Below the pieces are notes generated by a model, which did not search any database, was not told the origin of the DNA, and saw only the letters and a program-made list of their open reading frames with translations. Below are positions 53,598-60,088 of a stretch of DNA of 60,088 bases, piece after piece (position 1 is the stretch's first letter; every line of letters begins with the position of its first letter). The position numbers and the translations under genes are program-made. This stretch comes from Clostridiales bacterium. GTDB lineage: Bacteria > Bacillota > Clostridia > Lachnospirales > Lachnospiraceae. The stretch spans positions 1-60,088 of the forward strand of contig JAATFT010000098.1 in the NCBI GenBank assembly GCA_015655075.1. The letters are read 5' to 3'.

Positions 53598-54911
53598 TTA
53601 TTCTATATCTTTTGCAATTTCTTCGTTCAGTTTATCCTGACAATCTTTTAATATGGTTTCTAAGGATTCGTCCGTTACCATAATTTTTTCGTAAGCATCG
53701 TTCCAAATAGTGTTTAACGCACCGGTCTGAAGAGAGCCTACAAAAGATTCATTAAGTGATTCCAGAGCTATGGAAATCTTGGAATCCGCTTTCAGCTCTG
53801 CATCGTCTAACAACGCTTTTCTTGCCGGTAATTCGCCTGTGATTAAAGTCCACTGCTTTTCCACTTCCTCGCTGCCTAAATAATCTATCAGCTTTGTAGC
53901 GGCCTCTGATTCTGCATTCTTACTCATTACATATCCCCAGGAGGTAACACAGCTGCTTCTGCTTCCGGTATCGGCAGCCGGTATCAGGCCGATGCCGTAA
54001 TTAATATCCGGAGCCGTCGTCGCAAGATTGCCAATCATGGCGGGGTGACCAAGCATCATAGCAACCTTTCCTTCCCTGAATCCCGCCCAATTTGCCATAA
54101 AATTCTCATCATAAACCTTGTCCACTCTGATAACATTGGAAATATCCGTAATGGCCTTAACTGCGGTTTCATCATCCGCAAAAACATACTTGCCGGACTG
54201 GGAGTCGTAGAATTTTCCGGCGTACTGTTCCACAATGGAAGTAACCTCAGGAAAATAACCCTTATGCCCCCACCCTGACTGAACCATCTGTCCATTGTTG
54301 GTTTTCGTAAGCTTTCTGGCATATTCAAACATTTCCTCCCATGTCTGGGGTCCCTTTTCGGAATCTAAACCTTCCGCCTTAAGCAGATCTTTATTCCAGT
54401 ACAGTAATATCGACTGGGTATCCGTAGGCACACCGTAATACTTCCCGCCATATTTTAAACCGTCAATGGTTGATGCGATAAAATCACTTTCTATGGAAGC
54501 CGTGGGCATTATCGCTTCATCCAAAGGCTGAATGGAACCGACTTTTGCCAATCTGGTCACCATGCCCGACTGTACCTGGAATACATCCGGTGCCGAGTCT
54601 GTCGCCAATGCAGGAATTAATTTTTCTGTGTAGTCATCCTCGGGAATAAATTCAAGATGAACCGTAATGTTTGGATTTTCCTCCTGAAACTTTTTCACCA
54701 ATTCCGTTATCATTGCATTTCTTGCTTCGCTGGAATGCTGCCAATAAGTCAATTCAACCTTCTGCGTATCGGCAGTTAAAGATTCCTCCGATGTATAAGA
54801 CGATGATGAATCACCTGAAGAAGCAGATTCTTCCGGCGCTCCTCCACCGCAGCCTGTAAGCAGGAAAGCTGCCACGATAACCGCTAATAAAACTGAACAT
54901 GTTTTTTTCAT
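53598..54911 (-). CDS. Sugar ABC transporter substrate-binding lipoprotein
   Basis: A 437-residue family 1 binding protein with lipobox FLLTGC (Cys 21) and a Ser-rich linker. ELTYWQHSSEARNAMITELV, FQEENPNITVHLEFIPEDDY and FQVQSGMVTRLAKVGSIQPL are typical of CUT1 importers. It is the first gene of the catabolic operon, 61 bp after the ROK regulator gene. The ligand is unknown. Confidence 0.93.
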   Translation of the reverse strand: MKKTCSVLLAVIVAAFLLTGCGGGAPEESASSGDSSSSYTSEESLTADTQKVELTYWQHSSEARNAMITELVKKFQEENPNITVHLEFIPEDDYTEKLIPALATDSAPDVFQVQSGMVTRLAKVGSIQPLDEAIMPTASIESDFIASTIDGLKYGGKYYGVPTDTQSILLYWNKDLLKAEGLDSEKGPQTWEEMFEYARKLTKTNNGQMVQSGWGHKGYFPEVTSIVEQYAGKFYDSQSGKYVFADDETAVKAITDISNVIRVDKVYDENFMANWAGFREGKVAMMLGHPAMIGNLATTAPDINYGIGLIPAADTGSRSSCVTSWGYVMSKNAESEAATKLIDYLGSEEVEKQWTLITGELPARKALLDDAELKADSKISIALESLNESFVGSLQTGALNTIWNDAYEKIMVTDESLETILKDCQDKLNEEIAKDIE

Positions 54912-54972
54912 TTTTAAACCTCCCTTGAAATTATAATTTGTAATAATATATAGAAATAAGCTTTACTTAAGC

Positions 54973-56160
54973 CTAAATCCGAATGGTTTTAAAAAACTGC
55001 ACCTTAAGTACATAACTTGCCATACCCTGCAGTGAAGAACTCAGCTCAAGCTTTGACGTATATATACTTAATTTTGAAACAAAGGGCTTTAATGCTTTTT
55101 GCCTTACATTTTCACTTACCACTTTTTCCAGTTCTTTTCCTAAACGTGCAAGAGGACCGCCGATAACAATAATATCCGGATTAAAAAGATTCACCACATT
55201 AATGGCTGCGATTGATAAAATTTCAAGCTGCTCATAAATTACCCTATTTGCTATAACATCTCCGTTTTTATGCAAATTAATAATATCGTCATAGTCCAGG
55301 CTGGTCGTATCAACGGTCCGTCCGTATTTTTCTTCGTATAACTCTGTATAACGCCTTAAGGCCGGACTTTCAGACAATAGGGTTCCGATACAGCCGTTCA
55401 TGGAACATTTACATTTTAAACCGTGATAATCGATAGTCTGGTGGCCTAGTTCCAGGCTGCAGCCGTCCTGTCTGAATAATTCTCCTCTTGAAATAAGTGA
55501 TAACCCAACGCCGTTTTCACATAAAATATAGGCCATGTTTTGTATATTGGATTTGGAAAAATAATGTTCACCCAGAATAAGCGCATCCGTATCCTTGAAC
55601 GTATACACCTCAACGGCGGTATCAAATATTTCATGCACAAGCTTATTTACATCAAGATTTTCAATATATAAAGTTGACGAATAAATAAGCTTGCAGGTAC
55701 TAAACTCCACAATTCCCGGAACACTTATCGCAACCGTACTAATTTTATCAATCAAATCACTTTTATAGGTACGGATATCAGAAACAGCCTGCAATAACAT
55801 TTCCCGGAAAGATTTATTACTATGTACGGACATTATAATCGTTTTACTGAATACGGCCTCACATTTTAAATTAACAATTCCCACTATAGCTCCCTTAGGT
55901 GTTACACGAAGTGTAAAAACATAGACCAGATCATCGTTCAAGCTATACAGCATGGGCTTTCTGCCGCCTTTGGACTCGCCGATTTCTTTTTCCTTTATCA
56001 GCCCTTCCCCTACCAGGTCGGCAATCAGACTGGACACGGTTGCGGCACTTAATTTTGTATTATTGACAACATCCAGTTTTGTAATTGTATCTTTATCAAT
56101 AAATGTATTTAGAATATTCTGTTTATTGATAACCTTCATTGTCTCCTTGCTTCCTTTCAT
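54973..56160 (-). CDS. ROK-family transcriptional repressor (NagC/XylR type)
   Basis: A 395-residue regulator. The N-terminal winged helix (about 10-70, ITKLDVVNNTKLSAATVSSL) is followed by a ROK sugar-binding domain. The zinc site is HQTIDYHGLKCKCSMNGCIG with the C-x-C-x4-C pattern, and the domain ends VNLFNPDIIVIGGPL. It probably represses the importer/dehydrogenase operon until its sugar ligand is present. Two similar AT-rich sites upstream are candidate operators. Its ATG follows AGGAG by 7 nt. Confidence 0.9.
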   Translation of the reverse strand: MKGSKETMKVINKQNILNTFIDKDTITKLDVVNNTKLSAATVSSLIADLVGEGLIKEKEIGESKGGRKPMLYSLNDDLVYVFTLRVTPKGAIVGIVNLKCEAVFSKTIIMSVHSNKSFREMLLQAVSDIRTYKSDLIDKISTVAISVPGIVEFSTCKLIYSSTLYIENLDVNKLVHEIFDTAVEVYTFKDTDALILGEHYFSKSNIQNMAYILCENGVGLSLISRGELFRQDGCSLELGHQTIDYHGLKCKCSMNGCIGTLLSESPALRRYTELYEEKYGRTVDTTSLDYDDIINLHKNGDVIANRVIYEQLEILSIAAINVVNLFNPDIIVIGGPLARLGKELEKVVSENVRQKALKPFVSKLSIYTSKLELSSSLQGMASYVLKVQFFKTIRI

Positions 56161-56191
56161 TATACAGCTCCTCCCCGATATGTTATTTTAT

Positions 56192-56214
56192 CTTTTTTTA
56201 ATCATTCAAAAAAG
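56192..56214. promoter_or_regulatory. Candidate ROK operator 1
   Basis: CTTTTTTTAATCATT followed by CAAAAAAG has palindromic ends. The 15-nt core recurs at 56340. It lies 32 bp upstream of the ROK gene. Confidence 0.5.
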
Positions 56215-56339
56215 TTTTTCTTTATTATATCTTTATAAAATTGATATTGTCAAACTATTTCTTATTATTTATTAAAATTCAGACTTTTGCATAAATATCT
56301 TTACATAATTATATAAATTTTAATATAAAAAATGCCATA

Positions 56340-56360
56340 CTTTTTTTAATCATTAAAAAA
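56340..56360. promoter_or_regulatory. Candidate ROK operator 2
   Basis: CTTTTTTTAATCATTAAAAAA repeats the core of operator 1 exactly over 15 nt, 148 bp away. The surrounding region is very AT-rich, which lowers certainty. Confidence 0.45.
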
Positions 56361-56482
56361 TATAAAAATAAGTTACTCATGTAATATGAGCCGGCGAAAG
56401 ATATTGTAAAAGTTAAAGTATTTTGTTATCATGAAACTGTGTCAAGAAATCAGTTCCATTTCAAAATTTAAGATATCCGGAA

Positions 56483-56569
56483 GTCAAAGCGGATATTTAG
56501 CTCTGCTTGCCACTTGCTCATAACCATACCAACAGAGTTGGTATTACCGACTCTGCTGGTATTTACCTG
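56483..56569 (-). repeat. Structured repeat, copy 3 (before the inositol-phosphatase-like gene)
   Basis: In minus-strand sense it has ATACCAGCAGAGT pairing with ACTCTGTTGGTAT (one mismatch), the core GGTTATGAGCAAGTGG (56510-56525) and the second half CCGCTTTGAC. Unlike copies 1 and 2, the adjacent downstream gene lies on the opposite strand to the core. Confidence 0.75.
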
Positions 56570-56588
56570 ATAAAAAGGAGAAACAGAA

Positions 56589-57377
56589 ATGAATAACACA
56601 AAAGATTTTGATTTCATTAAAAAAAGAGTGGAGCATCTGATAAAAAAAGCAGGCGCTCTTATCGCAGATAAAACGGTAACCTCAATTACCGCCAAAGTAG
56701 GACATGCAAATTATGTAACCAATATGGATATCAAGGTGCAGCAATTTTTAGTTAACGAATTAAAACCGTTAATTCCAAATGCCGTATTTATTTTAGAAGA
56801 ACAGGATATCCAGCCCGTCCCCGGAGAATATACGTGGGTAATTGATCCTATTGACGGTACGCAGAACTTTATCAACGATTTCAGACATTCTGCAATTTCT
56901 GTCGCCCTGTATCAGAAATCGGAGGGTATCTTAGGCGCCGTTTTTAATCCCTTTCTCGAGGAATTATTTTTCGGAATCCGGGATGGAGGCGCCTATCTTA
57001 ATGAAAAGCCCATCAAAGTCAGTACCAGGCCTTTTAACCAGGCAATTGTGGCACTGGGCACCGCCCCATATTATTCCGCATTGGCAGATAAGACTTTTGA
57101 TATTGCAAAAAAGCTCTTTAAAGAATGCGCCGATTTCAGACGTTCCGGTTCCGCCGCCTTAGACATCTGTTATATAGCCTGCGGCCGTTTGGATGCCTAC
57201 TACGAACTTATGTTAAGCCCCTGGGATTACGGCGCCGCTTCTATTATCCTTAAAGAAGCCGGCGGTATTATCGACGCCATTCATCCGACCGTCTTTTATT
57301 TCACACAAAAATCCGGAATTATTGCCGCGACAGCGGACATATTCAAGCCATTCTGCAGTATTGTGGAAAGTTTATAG
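56589..57377 (+). CDS. Inositol-monophosphatase-family phosphatase
   Basis: A 262-residue Mg2+-dependent phosphatase. The metal-site motifs ILEEQD, WVIDPIDGTQNFI and LSPWDYGAASIILKEAGG are complete, so it should be active. Family members act on inositol phosphates, 3'-phosphoadenosine phosphate or sugar bisphosphates. The AAGGAG site is 8 nt from the ATG. It is divergent from the ROK-controlled operon and may act on the same pathway. No clear promoter is seen, and a structured repeat fills its leader. Confidence 0.88.
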   Translation: MNNTKDFDFIKKRVEHLIKKAGALIADKTVTSITAKVGHANYVTNMDIKVQQFLVNELKPLIPNAVFILEEQDIQPVPGEYTWVIDPIDGTQNFINDFRHSAISVALYQKSEGILGAVFNPFLEELFFGIRDGGAYLNEKPIKVSTRPFNQAIVALGTAPYYSALADKTFDIAKKLFKECADFRRSGSAALDICYIACGRLDAYYELMLSPWDYGAASIILKEAGGIIDAIHPTVFYFTQKSGIIAATADIFKPFCSIVESL

Positions 57378-57577
57378 AGGCTTAATCACGTATTTCCCGG
57401 ATAATCAGCTCCTTATAATAGGAAAATATTTATCAGCGGAAAATGCCTCTGAATCGATTAATTACCGAATCGTTGTCCCCTCTAATATTGAAATGATAAT
57501 ACCAGCAAGTAATATCTGTTTTTCCCGTTCATAATATTCACCGGTTATCCTCTCTTTCTTTGCGGTTCTTTTCCTTT

Positions 57578-59533
57578 TCACTTTCTCTCTTTTATGCTGC
57601 CTTCGCGGTAATGCTTTAATAATTCTCGCAGTTCTTCTATCTTTTCCTGAATGTCCCTTCCGGTTTCAGTATCGGCAACTAAAACACGTTTATCCATGGT
57701 TTCAACTGTCATTATATTCGGAATAATACCTGCCATTTCTCCTTCTTTACGGATATAAGGCCGGTGCTCTGCCAGGCTTAAATGACGGGAGCTGTATATT
57801 AGCGTATAACCGGCAATCCCCGTCTTTGACTGGTAGGATTTTGATAATCCTCCGTCAATAATAAACAGCCGACCGTTAGCCTTAATGGGGCTTTCCCCTT
57901 CCTTCATTCTGACCGGCACATGACCGTTAATAATATGCGCCGTATCTTCCTCCAGTCCGAATTCCTTCAATATCCTCTTGCAGACATCTTCCTTCTGGCT
58001 TAAACGGAAATAGGGATTAAATATCTCCGCCCCGGCTTTTTTCTCCTTCACAAAATAATTTTCAAACATGGACAATTTACTTTTTCCAAAAAGCGGCGAC
58101 TTCCTGCCGCACCACAGATACCACATAAAATCACGGGCATCCTCCTGCACCTTGGCATTATCTTTTCCATTATCCTTTTGGAAATATGCCCGGTTAACCA
58201 CACCGTTCAGATAATCCAGCAAGGCCTTCCCGGAATATTCCTTTCCGTAAAATGAGACGGGCAGGAATTTTCCCTCCTCATCCATGGGAATGCAGCCATG
58301 GTACAGTAAATTTCCGTTAATACTTTTATACATGGAGCCGTTGGAATACAAAAAACGAATATGCTTATGGAGCAGCCTGCTACTGTGAAAGGAATGGGCC
58401 AATATCTCCATGAGATTCTCTTCCTCCTTAGTCAGTTCCAGAGGAGAATCCGGATTGATAGTTGGAAACAGGGTGTCCTTAAGGGAATATGATATTCCGG
58501 AAATGGTAACGGTATTGTTAATATAGTCGATATTATTTAACATGTCCCGGTCTTCCATCCCATATTCCGGGTGCCGTCTAATTAACTGTCCTTCCAATTT
58601 CAACTGGATCATTGTAATCGCTTTATGCATCTTTGCGGCCAATTGAAAATCCACCGGATCAAATTCATTGCAGTCAAGCACATGAGGGGCAAAATTCAGA
58701 CACTCCTCCTCTTTATACACCTCGGCTGCAAAAATGGATAATGCCCGCAGATTAATACCATACCCGTCCTCCAATAAATCAAAATTATTATAGCTGATCG
58801 CCATTCTGATTACATTGGCAATCAAGGCACGGTTGCCTGAGGCAGCTCCCATCCATGAAATATCATGATTTCCCCATTGAATGTCCGCCTCCTGAAAATT
58901 CTGAAGTTCCTCCATAATGATATCCGCCCTGGGACCCCTGTCATAGATATCGCCGATAATATGCAGCCTGTCAATACTTAGTTTGCGGATCAGTTCACAG
59001 ATTGCTATTATAAAGCTGTCTGCCATTCGTATGTCCAGTATGGTATCGATAATTTTCTCATAGTAAAATTCCTTATTTACGTCATCGGCCACATTGAGAA
59101 ATTCGTCAAAAATATAGGCAAATTCCTTAGGCATCTTTTTTCTTACCTTAGAACGGGTATACTTGGCGGATACCACTTTACAGATATGGATAAGATGGTA
59201 CATGGTGCTTTTTTCCCACTGCCGCAGCGTTTCCTTATCCATGTCCGTCCCGGCTAAAAACTGCTCCGGATAACAAATCAGGTAGGCGAGCTCTTCTCTT
59301 TCCCGTTCAGACATGCACCGGTCAAATTCCTGGCCTATTTTATTCTTAATTTCTCCTGAAGCACTGCGGAGCAGATAAAGAAAAGCTTCATATTCCCCGT
59401 GTATATCGCTGAAAAAAAATTCGGTTCCTTTAGGCAGGCAATTAATGGCACTTAAGTTAATTATTTCACTGGCTACCGATTCCGTATCCGGATACTCCCT
59501 TGCTAAAAGCTGTAAATACTTCAAATCCATCAT
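57578..59533 (-). CDS. fbp: Class III fructose-1,6-bisphosphatase (Firmicutes type)
   Basis: About 651 residues, the usual length for the Firmicutes Fbp, a metallophosphoesterase unrelated to the classical enzyme. Metal motifs are FFFSDIHGEYEAF near residue 40, GDIYDRGPRAD and WGNHDISWMGAA, with INGHVPV later. It converts fructose-1,6-bisphosphate to fructose-6-phosphate in gluconeogenesis. The start MMDLKYLQLLAREYP at 59533 has a GGAAAG site; the longest frame (59581) has none. It is a single gene. Confidence 0.93.
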   Translation of the reverse strand: MMDLKYLQLLAREYPDTESVASEIINLSAINCLPKGTEFFFSDIHGEYEAFLYLLRSASGEIKNKIGQEFDRCMSEREREELAYLICYPEQFLAGTDMDKETLRQWEKSTMYHLIHICKVVSAKYTRSKVRKKMPKEFAYIFDEFLNVADDVNKEFYYEKIIDTILDIRMADSFIIAICELIRKLSIDRLHIIGDIYDRGPRADIIMEELQNFQEADIQWGNHDISWMGAASGNRALIANVIRMAISYNNFDLLEDGYGINLRALSIFAAEVYKEEECLNFAPHVLDCNEFDPVDFQLAAKMHKAITMIQLKLEGQLIRRHPEYGMEDRDMLNNIDYINNTVTISGISYSLKDTLFPTINPDSPLELTKEEENLMEILAHSFHSSRLLHKHIRFLYSNGSMYKSINGNLLYHGCIPMDEEGKFLPVSFYGKEYSGKALLDYLNGVVNRAYFQKDNGKDNAKVQEDARDFMWYLWCGRKSPLFGKSKLSMFENYFVKEKKAGAEIFNPYFRLSQKEDVCKRILKEFGLEEDTAHIINGHVPVRMKEGESPIKANGRLFIIDGGLSKSYQSKTGIAGYTLIYSSRHLSLAEHRPYIRKEGEMAGIIPNIMTVETMDKRVLVADTETGRDIQEKIEELRELLKHYREGSIKERK

Positions 59534-59816
59534 ATTCTTCCTTTCCGTGGTTATTTCCATGATTTCCATTAAAAAACTCATCGGTTAAAGGCAGTTCCCC
59601 TTTTAATTGCTTTAATTAAAGGATACAGCTTTTTAGCATAATTTTCAATCCCATATAGGTAACTTCACATGCAAAACGCATGAAGGTATATCTGAACCAA
59701 AACATAGGGTTGCGGCTTTTAATTTCAAAATCCTTTCCAAAATTACAATGACATTATCCTGTCTGCAAACATATTAAAAATACAGCTTCTATTGATACTA
59801 TTTCAAGCTTTTTATA

Positions 59817-60088
59817 TCAAAAAAAATTTGACATATAAATGTAAGCATCTTCCAATGTAGTTTCAGACGGGTGACACTGTATATCCGGCTGTTCCTCACT
59901 AACTATCTTTACTGTCATACCATGCTCCGTATATTGTTTAGAAGTTATATCAGGAACTCCGGATTGTGAAGTAATGCCTGTATCAATCCCACCCGGCGTT
60001 TCATTCCTCCGGATAATTGCCTGTTCTTTTTCTTCCGGTGTTCTGTCAGATTTGTTTTTTCCAGATAATAATCGATCCTGTCTTTGCA
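59817..60088 (-). pseudogene. Broken ABC transporter ATPase (partial at window edge)
   Basis: The minus strand enters with CKDRIDYYLEKTNLTEHRKK, then RQLSGGMKRRVGLIQALLHN, the ABC signature, and stops at PEFLI where Walker B (LLDEP) should begin. A second frame continues KQYTEHGMTVKIVSEEQPDI and ends ETTLEDAYIYMSNFF, the usual C-terminus of bacterial ABC-2-type ATPases. Walker B and the H-loop are deleted with a frameshift. It is a pseudogene that extends beyond the window. Confidence 0.75.

Noticed and set aside
1..60088. CRISPR array, tRNA, rRNA or prophage
   Set aside because: No regularly spaced direct repeats, no cloverleaf or ribosomal sequence and no phage structural genes were seen.

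Overview
The window looks like chromosome of a low-GC, anaerobic, saccharolytic Clostridia member, most likely Lachnospiraceae. The signs are AT-rich intergenic DNA, strong AGGAGG-type ribosome sites, many sugar ABC transporters with YesM/YesN-type sensors, a Firmicutes class III fructose-bisphosphatase, a lactate dehydrogenase/Etf module and BlaI/BlaR-type regulation. This placement is an inference from gene content. I found no rRNA, tRNA, CRISPR array or intact mobile element. Many starts below are shortened from the longest reading frame to the codon that has a properly spaced ribosome site.

Layout. 1-5.8 kb: an RpiR-type regulator fragment at the edge, a serine-recombinase relic, three small envelope/stress genes, then a mannoside module (GH130 and GT4). 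That module lies behind a consensus promoter with a CIRCE (HrcA) operator and a decayed sugar-nucleotidyltransferase. 5.8-10.6 kb: a Crp/Fnr regulator divergent from a split YdcZ-type exporter pair, a 2-hydroxyacid dehydrogenase with a long structured leader, an oxalate decarboxylase relic and a ceramidase-like protein. 10.9-15.5 kb: a complete mannose-family PTS (IIA-IIB-IIC-IID) with a PRD regulator. 15.9-17.2 kb: a small membrane protein and a nitroreductase. 17.3-28.3 kb: a multiple-sugar (ChvE/XylFGH-like) ABC transporter, a Dps protein, and a sensing operon of membrane-anchored sugar-binding protein, histidine kinase, AraC-type response regulator and sugar-binding lipoprotein. 28.3-34.7 kb: an LplABC-like importer with a membrane-bound AraC regulator. 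34.7-39.2 kb: D-lactate/glycolate oxidase, EtfA, EtfB and a GntR/FCD regulator with two TGGT-N3-ACCA operators. 39.4-43.9 kb: a MATE exporter and a BlaI/BlaR1-like pair. 44-47.5 kb: a GH88-type hydrolase, an AraC regulator and an Eis-like acetyltransferase. 47.6-57.4 kb: a sugar catabolic locus with ROK regulator, ABC importer, PHP phosphoesterase, three Gfo/Idh/MocA dehydrogenases and a divergent inositol-phosphatase-like gene. 57.6-60 kb: fructose-1,6-bisphosphatase and a broken ABC ATPase.

Sub-genic structure of most interest: (i) three copies of a roughly 85-95 bp structured repeat with a 16-nt conserved core, two of them directly in front of ribosome sites; (ii) a palindromic MITE-like element with one full and two partial copies; (iii) a separate 149-bp inverted-repeat element inside the Gfo/Idh operon; (iv) the heat-shock-type promoter on the mannoside module; (v) stem-loops after the binding-protein genes of all three ABC operons. 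No unmistakable new multi-gene system is visible. The best candidates for something undescribed are the structured repeat and the triple-dehydrogenase sugar locus.
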